This document shows, piece by piece, positions 46,462-57,600 of a DNA stretch of 64,000 bases. The notes beneath the pieces were generated by a model. That model worked only from the letters and a program-made list of their open reading frames with translations, did no database searches and was not told where the DNA came from. Position numbers and translations under genes: made by a program. Origin of the DNA: Henricia sp. BOLD:AAB3569 (taxonomy: Eukaryota; Echinodermata; Asteroidea; Spinulosida; Echinasteridae); NCBI GenBank assembly GCA_037783545.1, contig JBBELK010000052.1:1674001-1738000 (forward strand), read 5' to 3'. The stretch's first letter is position 1; every line of letters begins with the position of its first letter.

Positions 46462-46803
46462 TCTAAAGGTGGGTAGCCATATAATTTGTTAATTTCGTAA
46501 AATAACCGAAACAATCAGAACCGTATTTTATAGACTGCCGAAGTGAATACGTCGCCTTTTGTTGGTTGCCTGGGCAATTGGATCTAACTAAAAATCACTC
46601 AACCGTGTCCCAGTGCTTTTCCAATGGTACTTTTCCCGACGGCAAGGAGCAAGTTCGGGTGGGTGACTATAGTTAACTAGACTAACCTACCCCCGGGCTT
46701 GGTTCCTCTAGTCAGACTAGCTAGTCAAACCACGCAGCGTTCGAGTAACATAGAGCAAGTTCGGGCGGGCGATAGACTAACCATATTCGATCTAGGGCAG
46801 CTT

Positions 46804-46930
46804 TCGAGCGCGGCACGTGCACCAGGTGCTCCATGGTGCTCGCCAGAAAGCGTGTGTAAGCATGTGTGTGACGTAACGTTTCCACAGTACCACCTGGGAG
46901 CACCAGGGACGAGCGCTCGAAAGCAGCCCT
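46804..46930. mobile_element. MITE with CTTTCGAGCGC ends (innermost layer)
   Basis: GGGCAGCTTTCGAGCGCGGC and GCGCTCGAAAGCAGCCC, with inner GTGTGTGACGTAACGTTTCC shared with 10763-11201. Confidence 0.8.
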
Positions 46931-47153
46931 TATGTCACTCGAACGCTGCGTCGTTTGACTAGCTAGTCTGACTAGAGGAACCAAGCCCCGGAGGCGATAT
47001 TTTTTTCCGTACCGCTGTTTAGCGAACGTTGCTTCTGATTGGTTTAACCCCTATGCATAATGTTGCATACTGATGTGTTTTGTCGATAACTACCTCAACA
47101 TAACCCCACACCATACCACACTCTTTCCTCAATTAATAGTAAAAAAAAATTAA

Positions 47154-47225
47154 TACGAGATTCGAACCTGCAATCTCTCGATTGATAGCACTACGTCTTA
47201 ACCACTAGACTACCAAACGACTCGA
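47154..47225 (-). mobile_element. tRNA-like sequence (SINE head or tRNA pseudogene)
   Basis: The minus strand has box A TAGTCTAGTGG with a D-arm GTCT/AGAC, and box B GGTTCGAATCTC, then TTTTTTTTT, a pol III stop signal. The acceptor and anticodon stems do not pair well, so a working tRNA gene is unlikely. Confidence 0.5.
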
Positions 47226-47763
47226 CAAACTCTTCAATTTTCTTTCTTATATCCTTTTATTTAATAACTCTTGGAGGCGCTATATAAAAAATATGAATAT
47301 TCATTTACAATGCACCAATCGATGAAGCCCCATAGCGAATATGTGGTACGGAAAAAAATATCGCGCCCCGGAGGTAGGTTAGTCTAGTCATGGTCTAGTT
47401 AACTATAGTCGCCCGCACTGCCCATATCGACTATGATTAAGTCTAGTCGCCCGCCCGAACTTGCTCCATGATAGTTTAGATCCAATCGCCATGGCAACGC
47501 ACGCCACACTTCGGCAGTCTATGGGGAATTTGGAACGCATTCATACCCTTTAAATTCACTTCGTCACGCATCGTATTTTGACAACGCCAATGCAGTGGGA
47601 AAATAATGTAACACCACATAGAGGGCAGGACGCCCTCTATGTCATTTTTCACGAACTTTAATTCCGAGGATCAAATATTTTTAAAGCACCGCTTGTTGTT
47701 TAAAGTAAATTATTCAGAAAGGATTTTTAAAATAATTCTCATTGTGCAAATCTTAAACTAAAT

Positions 47764-48133
47764 AGTGCAACTCTGGCCGAGCGGTCTAGTGCGTCGAACT
47801 CAAGCTCCTGTGCCAGTACTAGAATGTGGGTTCGATGCCGGGCCGCGACACTGTGGCACTTGTGCTCTTGAGAAAGGCACTTAATCACACTTTCTCCATC
47901 CTTCGGAAGGGATGTAAAGCCGTTGGTCCGGTGTGTTAGGTAAGGTAACGCACTTTAAAAGATCCCAGAGCATTTCTTCGTGAAGAGAAGGGGAGGGATT
48001 CCCCGGTGTCTCTGGCCATAGTTTCTAATTCTAATAATTCTTCATGGGTTTCCTCACGCTTGCGAGTGACAGTGCAATGAGCACTATTGGGGAATCCTTG
48101 GTATGAATACCAGAAATAAATAATAATAATAAT
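47764..48133 (+). mobile_element. tRNA-derived SINE, CTTCGGAAGGGATG body, copy 2
   Basis: Box A TGGCCGAGCGG (47774-47784) and box B GGTTCGATGCC (47829-47839) as in Leu/Ser-type tRNA. The body matches 23480-23775 (CTTCGGAAGGGATGTAAAGC, GGTATGAATACCAG) with an (AATAAT)n tail. It is better preserved at the head than the 23402 copy. Confidence 0.9.
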
Positions 48134-48599
48134 TATCAAATGAGTCGAAAATCAGCCGAAAAATTGCCAGGTGGCATTCGCGCATTGGAGCGCCTAAACC
48201 ATATCTTCTTATTTTGGCATCTTCTAGGATTTCTTTGTATTTTTTTCCTTTAACTGTATAGATCATGGAGGAAGAAAAAGATACATCCATGTATGGAAAA
48301 ATATGATGAGATGAAGAGAGCGACAAGTACAAGTAGGCCTAAAATATGATCGCCTTGAAATAATATATAACGCGCTGTCCGGAAACGGAAGCGATTCCGC
48401 ATCACTAGAAATTCACAGCAGTCATATGTAAATATTATGTACGTGAAAAGAAACACGTCATAATATGAATAATAAATTTAATCGCAGTCTTGCGAAACCA
48501 CAGCATGAACTTGCATATTTAATATGACGTACGACTTCCCGTCCCTGTTTCACTCCACTGACTTCATTGAACGAGTAGAGCTTCTATTTTTAGCAATTT
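48134..48599. other. Upstream region of PTPN9
   Basis: No gene seen; AT-rich with a possible core promoter toward 48540-48600. Confidence 0.35.
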
Positions 48600-48609
48600 A
48601 TTGTGAGCA

Positions 48610-48621
48610 TGCGCAAGCGCA
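48610..48621 (+). promoter_or_regulatory. NRF-1-like site at the PTPN9 promoter
   Basis: TGCGCAAGCGCA, one base from the NRF-1 palindrome TGCGCATGCGCA, 15 bp before the start codon. Such sites usually lie near the transcription start of housekeeping genes; function here is inferred. Confidence 0.45.
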
Positions 48622-48635
48622 GGAATGACAGTAAT

Positions 48636-48668
48636 ATGGCTGCCGTCTTGTCAGAGGACGAAGAGAAG
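48636..48668 (+). CDS. PTPN9: PTPN9 exon 1 with start codon
   Basis: ATGGCTGCC with A at -3 and G at +4; 11 codons ending DEEK, then donor GTAAGT. It aligns with the PEEEQ region before the CRAL-TRIO N helix in human. An upstream ATG in another frame lies 11 bases before. Confidence 0.85.
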
Positions 48669-51600
48669 GTAAGTAAAATTGGGACTTTATTCACTGTATT
48701 CCATTTGTTAATTCGGTAAATTAATGAGATCTCTGTCGTCGTTAATTGCGTGTTCATATCTCTGGTCTAGTGTAGCCACGACAAATTTGTATGTAGGCAT
48801 TTAGGTCTAAACGAACACTGAACACTCGGACTCGGAGTAAACGTGGGTGTACGGACTTCCTTCCGAGTTCCGTACACATGTCATGGTACTGTTGGGTGCA
48901 ATCTTCATGCTCGGCGCAAATTCTGAATTTGCGCAAGCAGATTTAAAACCTGCGCGCGCAAACTTTGAGCAACAGGTGTTGCAACGCGATTAGGAATATC
49001 CAAATTTACAAATTTGTTACGCCGTAACTAGGTCTAGGACTAGGAATCTCAATTTAGTTGTGCCGTGGTATTTGTAAATTTGTTGACGTGTTTACGGGCG
49101 TGATTGTTCGTGGTTTCAAGTCTCAAGACATTATTTTCAGTTTATCTTCCTCATTAGTTGTTTTTACGTATGAATCCCTAAATTAATAGAATCCAGACGA
49201 CATTCTAGGTATTTGAAGGTCCGGTAAACCCGACCAGGATTTAGGGCCTACTCGTATTTTTTTCTGACCGCCATGATTTACTAGACTTGTTGCCAGTCTA
49301 TTCAAAGTTACACCACAGTTCGTCCCGTCTTCATTGCATCTGATGAAATAGTTGTTGCTACGAAAGCCTATGCTTATGAATTATTTTGTTAATAACACGA
49401 CGAACATGACACACAGTTACCCTTTCAGTCACTGTATCATTTGTAAAACACGATTCAAACTTTAATAAAAAAAATAACAAGACTTGAACTCGTGCATTCT
49501 GAGTAGAAGTATACAAATTCCCAATTTGGTTGCAACGTAACTGAAAACTTGCGTGAGTACCCGCTAGCTGACCGGAGCTCGTCTAGGGTCAAGCAACACA
49601 GAACACAAGTATCCATGACATATTTATAAATTGGGTAGATTCTGAAATTGCGTTCGGAATCAAAATTTGCGCTGCGCAATCTTTGAACTGGGTGAAGTTC
49701 AAAATTTGCGCCGAGCATAAAGATTGCGCCCAACAGTACATGTACCAAACTACATGTACATCTGATTCTCGTATCGAAATCGGCGAATTCCTATTCCTTC
49801 TTGGCATAAATACCGTACACGTTCGCCACGTTTTCCAAGGTAGGTTTAATACCTTAATTCACACACAAATTTATAATGTACCGGTACCTACCGGTACCTT
49901 GTACAAGACACTTGTACTTTGGCAGAAGTCAAGTTATCACTACATGTACATGTAGGCCTATCACTCAGCTTTGATGATAATTGATATCCTAGGCCTAGTA
50001 CTAGTGTATGTGACAAAAAAAAACTGCACATTATTCAATCCATCTGTGTACCATTGGATAAAGAGAGCTTTAATATGGTGTAAAATTCGTTGTTATAGGT
50101 CAACTATTAATAGAGCTATAAATGTACGTTTGTTTGAAGCTTGGAATTTGGTGGCGAGATTGTGGCCTTTAAAAACAAAGAAAAACATAAGAATATTTGT
50201 GACCATGAGCAATGTGCACACTGCTCCTTATTATTTTTGATGCCCTGTAAGGCCCGATAAAAAAATTTGTTAGCTTATCATCTTACCAAGCTCAGAAAAG
50301 TGATGAGGGAGGGCTCATTTTTATTTATTTATTTATTTTTTTAGTGTGTTGGCCAGAAATCACAAGGCAATTAGGGCCGAGTCAGTCTGGGGCCGAGTTT
50401 GTACACAAGGCAATGGGGGCCGAGTCAGTCTGGGTACGAGTTTGTACACAAGGCAATTGGGGCCGAGTCAGTCTGGGGCCGAGTTTGTACACAATGCAAT
50501 AGGGGCCGAGTTGGTCTGGGGCCGAGTTTGTACACAAGGCAATTGGGGCCGAGTCAGTCTGGGGCCGAGTTTGTACACAAGGCAATGGGGGCCGAGTTGG
50601 TCTGGGGCCGAGTTTGTACACAAGGCAATTGGGGCCGAGTTGGTCTGGGGCCGAGTTTGGGGCCGAGCCAGTCTGGGGCCGCAGTCGGATACCAGATGCG
50701 TGTATGGCTATGCACGTATATTGCACACAAGCTGCGTTGGACACAATGCAGGCCCAAGCTGTGGCCGTGGCGGTGTGTTGCACGTGGCGAAATGGAAAAA
50801 TATTAATGAAGTGATCGCAATGCGCAATCGTCGTTTGCATGCCGCAAGTATATTAAAAAGAGCAGAACACTAGATTGTACCGCCCGTAAACATCACTGAT
50901 GCTCACCTTGGGCGACTAAGGTGCGAATTTTGTGGTCGCCAATGGCGATAAGAATTTAATCACTGGTCGCATGTGAGCATTTTTAGGCGCCAATGCGACC
51001 ATTTTAGTTTTCGCTCATCAGCTTTTTTTCGAGACGATCAAATTCGGTAAAATTCGGCTTCAGTCGGAAAATTGAGGGAAAATTTACGAATAAAAAGGTC
51101 TGCGATTTGAAGCACGATCGAATTCGGTACATTTCTGCTTCGATCGGAAAACTTCGGAGGAAAAATTAACGAATAAAAAAAAATAAAAAAATCTGGGATT
51201 TCGGGCCTAACTTCCTTCGTTCACTCATAATCCCATGATTGTTTGTCATCAAATAGTCTGACAAAAATACATTATTACAGTGGAATGATATAAACATTTA
51301 ATTAAGATAATTAAACGAAGGTAATTAACACAACGTTATTGTTGACATTAAACTTGTCAAAAGTGAAAGAAAATAATAAAAAAACAAAAATAAAACTAAA
51401 TAACACAGACATACACATTAATAAATATCTACAAAAAAGAACACAAATTAAACTGTCCTTATCATGATGGTATTAGATTTAGAAAAACAAAAAAAATTAA
51501 CAAATTCGCTAAATGTATAAAATGTATTGTTATACCCCGTCTTGGAATACTGCAATTCCATTGGTCCAGAACGGTCACATGTTAAGTATATAAAAACTCA

Positions 51601-54600
51601 TCACCCTGCCGTATGCAAATTTAACTTCATATCACCCTGCCGTATGCAAGTTTAACTTCACATTGCATGAAGCAATCTGCGTGTTCTTTGCCCCGTTCAT
51701 AGCGCGCGTAACGCGCTGTACTGAGGCTCCCATTAGTAAAATAAACCGCGTGTTACGCTTGCTAGAGGCGCACAACGTGCACGCACATCGCATTATTCCA
51801 CGCGCTGTGCGCCAAAACAATAAACTGGTACGCGTGCTACTTTCGCAATGTTACACACGCACAGGTACGGTAGTAATCCGAAGACTAGCGAAAGTGCAGA
51901 GACGAATTTTTTGTACAATTTAAAATTCCATCTATTTCAAATAGAAACGATATTATTATGCTGTACGGCAGCCTTGGCCTTCTGAGCGTGTGTAGTGCAT
52001 ACGCGCCCTCAAATGTTACAATGTACGTGCCAAAAAAAAGGCCGGCCGTTTGGGCGGTTGACCGCTCTGGCCGTCCTGTGTGACGGCCAGACTCGGAGGC
52101 ATTCGGGCTAACTGGTACTGGTCAAATTTACCCTGGGTACTTGCCCTCAAAGTTGTGCATCATGAATGCAGTTCAAACGACTTAAAAAGAAAGTGTACTT
52201 ACCGTACGTATTGCCAATATGAATTTGTTTTAACGATTTCTATAAGAATTATGAGGAACAGCAAAGTGTTTGTTCGATGGTGAAATTAAGGTCCAAATTA
52301 AAGTACGTACATGTAGTTACACAGTGTTACAGGACAAAATGTAGGAAACTGTGAACTTTGTGCCAAATGTCACCGTAATAAATGTATTTTTCCACAGGTT
52401 TTGTTTTTTGGCCCAAAATTGATTAAAGGCACAGGCTCGTCAGCAATGCGCGCGTGCCAAATTCGTGCCATGAAATACGCAGCTCCATGCCTTTGCTACA
52501 CGGAGCTGCGTATTTCGTGGCGCACATTAACGAGCCTCTGCCTTTAATATCGGTTGATGGCGCCCTGTTTACAGTCTGCTCTTGAAGGATAAGATAAATA
52601 TATAACGCTTGAATTTAAGACTAACCAAGAAAAAATAAGGTGCTTCGTGCCAAAAAGGGCGCTTAATTGGCATCACATCACAATTTTTGATGTTGCCGTC
52701 TGTCCATATTCATTGACCATAAATTGGACGCATTTTAACAAGCATAAAACATCAACTGCTCGATGAATTTTTGCAACAAAAGTATTTTTGGAATCTGTTG
52801 CAACTTTTGTTGTATGAAAGTGGTTTTAACTAAAAATAGAAATTTTGAATTTTCCCCAAATTCGCTACCCACGCGGTATCACGCATGCCAACACAAAAAT
52901 TGCGTGCGACATTCTTGCAAATTTTTTTCACACAACACACATAAAGAGAAGTTTGGGGCAAGCTGCTTTCTTTTTAATATCTTTATCGGGCCATGGGGTT
53001 GTGTTAGCTCTGAAAAGAGCTGTTTGTTTTAAGTGTAGTTGTAGCGACAACACGAATCCCACGAGGCCGCCATATTCACCGTCCTTGTGGCCGAGAACAA
53101 CCGGCCACACATCTGTCATGCCCCGCTGATGATTTTAACATTGACGAAGCTGTTCACGATCGTCAACATCACACATGCAGTTCGGTGATGCACAACGCTG
53201 CAGCGTACGGTTTTTCTGCAGAAAAGAAAAACGACAAAACGACAAAAAAGACAACGAAAAGCAAACAGCCCTTTTCAGGGCTACCAAAAGAAAAAAAAGA
53301 AAAAACTGGTATTTGCACGGTGGAAAAAATCAATGTTTTTTCTCTGGGGGGTGGGGGCGGGGAAATCCCCTTCAGTGCAACTTACATGTAAATCACGATT
53401 TTAATAGAAATGTTTTGCTTTCCATTGTGCCGTTATCAGAACATTATAACTTGGACGCCACACAATGATCACTTTGTGGCATTTTGCCAATGTGCTGACA
53501 GTGAGTGTGACCACTGATGCGTGCACTGTCCGATGTGGACACGTTTTTTTTAGGACGCTACATGTACTGTGTACAATGGTGCGGCGTATATATACGGTGG
53601 TGCGGCTTATATGTTGATGTCCGTATCTTGTCTCTGTAATTTTCGGGTGCCGCGGCTTATACCCCGGACGTCTTTGCCCCCACTTTTAAAAGTGGGTCTG
53701 CACCAGCACACCCTTGCCCTCCTTGCCCCTCGCTCCCCCCACCAATTCATTCTTTACTTTGACATGTTTGAGGAAGGTTTTCCTAGTGTACTCTTTGAGG
53801 CCAAACAAAATAAATAGTGTGTTTACAGTAACCCGACCTACCTGGAATTTGAGGCCAGATTGCCGACCTCAAACTTTTTATTGCCAATTTTCAAGTTGAT
53901 AATTTTAAATGAGCACTATTTGCAATAATTTCCAACGAACATAACATTTTCTATACTTGAAGCTGTTAATAGTGTTAATAGTGAGTTTCAAACATTGCAA
54001 AACAACACGCAAATGCATGAACTGAAATGTAAAAAAAATGACAAAATAAAATTATTTTCCTACCTACCTACCTGGATTTTTTTTAGGCCGTTACCGTAAA
54101 CGCACCATTTATTTTGTTTGGCCTGATTAACATTTTGGGCTGCTGCAAATGATACAGTGTGCCTTTAAAATCTGCTGGAACTTGTCTGTAACTTGTGTGA
54201 AAGTAATTTTCACTCAAAATTAAACTTTTGATTTTTTTTCTATATACGTACATGTAATGCACCTATCAATTGTTTCCCCCATCCCTCCCCCCTCCCCCCC
54301 CCCCCCCCCCCCTGGGCTACCCCACCTAAGAGGTGGGGATTGTCACTTTTTGCGTGACAAAATCCCCACCCCTGGGGCAACATTTAGGTGACAAAAATCC
54401 CCACCCTCGGGTGCAAAACATGCGCAAAAATGCACAAAAATGCACAGATAATGGGCCAAATGCCCCACCCTGGGGCATGAAAAATGTGACCAAACCCCCA
54501 CCTATGAGGTGGGGTAGTCCGGGGGGGGGGGGGGGGGGGGAACAATTGATAGGTGCATAACTAAGTCTCTTTTTAAAGTGTAGAAAAAACGGCATTCCTT

Positions 54601-57600
54601 ACTTTTAGGCCACCCATTTTTGTAATAACTTTTACAGCTCAAAAATCAAAACCCTGCCCTCTTTTCACAAAAATAATCTTGTCATTCTGAAGAAAAAGAT
54701 CAAGAGTAACTCTATAGGTACGTGGTTTAATAAAAATGACACTTTTAATCTCTTATATGGAACGGGGTACTAAAAGTAAGGAATGCCGAAAAATCAATCA
54801 ACCAATCAACCAACATATTTAGGGTTTGTTTTGCCGTATGCAACATAACTTGATTAGCACTGTATACTATTACTCGATGCTTTCCCGAGACACTATACAT
54901 TGTACATGTATGTACCCGTTATGAGTACAACTTCATACCTGTAAATTGGAACCATGAAAAGTGATTTTACAAACGCATAAAAATTCCACAATTTGGCTCC
55001 TGTTTTTATGGAAAGACTACCGGTAATTGAAAGTGCAGGTGTATTTTTATACAGTCCACATTATGCTAATATACCGGTATTTACATGTACATAGTACTCT
55101 ATGTATGTACACATGTAGTACTCTACATGTACATGGATCTTTCCACAGTACAGTAAAGGGGGGATTTTGGCAACACAGACCATATTTTTTAGGAAATACG
55201 GTACCGTTGTCTGGTCTCAAAATAAAAGAAATACATGTAAGTTTAAGTTGTTCTGAACAAATAACTTGGGCCCAAAAACAGTTACAAATAGTGTGACAAC
55301 ATGCCTTTCTAAAAACCTTGTGTACATGAAGAAATTTCCAATATACGCTCATAACCGGGACGGACACAGTCACTTGTGTTACATTTTAGGCTGCCCCAGT
55401 TACGAGCGTACACATATTGGAAATTTGTACACAGGGTTTTTAGAAAGGCATGTTGTCACACTACCATGACTACGGTCCATGTATTTGTAACCCTTTTTGG
55501 GCCTAAGTTATCTCTTCAGAACAACTGAAACTTATTTCTCTTATTTTGAGACCAGACAAAGGTATTTTCTGGAAAATATGGTCTGTGTTGCCAGAATGCC
55601 CCCTTTACCATGGAAAGACTCATTTTCTATTTTCTATTAGCCAGATGTTCAAAAGACTTATTCTTCTCAACAAAACTAATGACATAGATTCATAGAACTT
55701 TGTACATGTATACCATATGTACATTTTTCCTCCTAAATTTCCCAGAATGTTGATGACATTTCCTGTGGGTGTATTCAGCCACAAAATGAAAAGTAGTTCT
55801 ATGTTGACTAGTGACTCTTTAGAGAGTTGTAGTTTGTACCGGATTTAGTTGACAGTTTGCTTCAAATTTCACTCTGGCTGAGTGATTTGGCTGTATTGTG
55901 TAATAACGTACATGTATTTACTGTAACCACTTCCTCCATGCTGTAACAAGTGTGCTAGATTCTATTGGATGTGCACAGTACAATATGAAAACATTCACTG
56001 CATGTAATTACATGTATACATGTAGGCCTACAGTGTGTCAAACAGATGTTTGCGGTATTTAAGTGAGCAAGTTGGACATACACATTGTAAAACTGCATCA
56101 TATACTTGTTGTGTACTTCTGGTCACCACGTTTGACATCAACAGTGTTCACAGACTGCAAGTGAACCATCTTTTTCAACTGTCACACTTTACATGTACAT
56201 ACATGTACATGTAACTCTTGGCAGTTGGGATTTTCACAGCGCTTAAGGTTGGCGTTGGACCTGCCTTCCACGGTTTCAGTGATAAGCCTCTCTACCATTG
56301 AGCTGCTGTGTTTGTGCGGGCTCGACAAGACTATGATTGTTGAATACTCATTTAGTTTAAATGGCAAGATGATCGTTAGTCATGTCATGCAAGTTGACAA
56401 TGGAATCGCCAATTACATGTATGGCCAGAGTTCTCGTGTAGAACATTCTGGTACACACACAACGTATGTTATGGATGAAGACCAGGTGAAAGTAAGTGTG
56501 TTAAAGTAGTTATATTGTCCGTGGTTCTCAGCAAATTCATTTTTTTTCTCCGAACGAATTTTTATAAGTCGTTTTTATACGGCTGTTTTTGCGCCTTGCC
56601 TAAACTTGCCCAAGTCTGACTTCCCCCGTTTGGTCTGTGGTGCATGCTGCGTGGGACACCTCTGGGCTAGTGGCCTGTCAAAGTCTTTTCTTCTGTCTTA
56701 GAAGACTTTCTGAGACAGAAGATTGGACAGGCCGCAGACCGCCAATAATTCAAAATATTGACCGTAATTGTTAGATATACATGTACTGTAACTAAACATT
56801 GGTCAATTTCTTTCGTTGATGTTTCATTTGAAAGCGAATAACTTTATGTTTCTAGAAAAGTATCAATTAAAAAAACAATTTTTAAAAATGTGTCACACCC
56901 AAAACACATGGACCATAGTACCGGTACATGTACAACCCCATGCACTTGGGGTTGTACCGTATGTATTCCACGTCGTAGCTCTGCTTTCTGTAATAAAAAA
57001 AACATTCTTGGCAGCGACATGAACATCAAGGAATTGTTAAAAACATATTGATTTGTCGAACCTTGATAATTTCTGCTTACATGTATATTGTACACGTACC
57101 GGTACATGTACATGTACCGGGGGTATGAAGGAAAATTTAATTCCTGACATTACAAGGTTCCTGTTATAACAGTATAATATAGCAGTATATGGCAAGTCTA
57201 TTTTCACTATACGTACAAACTCGAGAAACTCGTCAATCTGCCGAAAAGACATTGAAAATTTCCTTTGCACAAAAGGAGTCTTACGCCTCGAGTTTTGCTG
57301 TAACTGGCGCCGCAATTTGGAACAGCCTTAGTGCATACCTTAGAACTATGACTTCTTTGAGCTCATTCAAATCGGAACTTCGCCAAACATTTATGCATAA
57401 TATTTACATGATCAACTTCAAGTGAGAAATGCTAAGGCCAAAAAAAATAATAGTTCTGCTTCCGGTTTCCCGACCGACCCTATTTTTAGGCTGCGACCCT
57501 AAAAATTTTATCGAGGAAAAAAAAATAAAAATAAAAAAAATAAATAAAAATGAAAAAATGAAAAAATGAAGAAATTTTTAACGACGTGCTTCAAAGGCGC

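Larger units (their letters stand above)
46531..47520. mobile_element. Concentric (nested) inverted repeats, at least four layers
   Basis: Outer pair TAGACTGCCGAAGTG (46532) with CACTTCGGCAGTCTA (47508-47522). Next pair GGAGCAAGTTCGGG (46647) with CCCGAACTTGCTCC (47454-47467). Next pair GATATTTTTTTCCGTACC (46996) with GGTACGGAAAAAAATATC (47346-47363). A fold-back GGCTTGGTTCCTCTAGTCAG (46698-46986) sits at the left of that layer and itself holds the 46804-46930 MITE. Layers are consistent with serial insertion of fold-back elements into one another. Confidence 0.75.

Noticed and set aside
47154-47225. Functional tRNA gene on the minus strand
   Set aside because: Box A, box B and a T-run are present, but acceptor and anticodon stems do not pair; a SINE head or pseudogene is more likely.
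50374-50690. CRISPR-like regular repeat
   Set aside because: Units are contiguous at 43 bp with no unique spacers, and the DNA is eukaryotic; it is a minisatellite.
51632-51923. Opposing short frames rich in Arg and Cys
   Set aside because: They overlap on both strands in a GC-richer patch, with no start context or homology.
56225-56509. Possible extra exon of PTPN9 (94-codon frame ending near a GTAAGTG)
   Set aside because: PTPN9 exon 1 already joins exon 2 in phase and matches the vertebrate protein without it; no acceptor is convincing.
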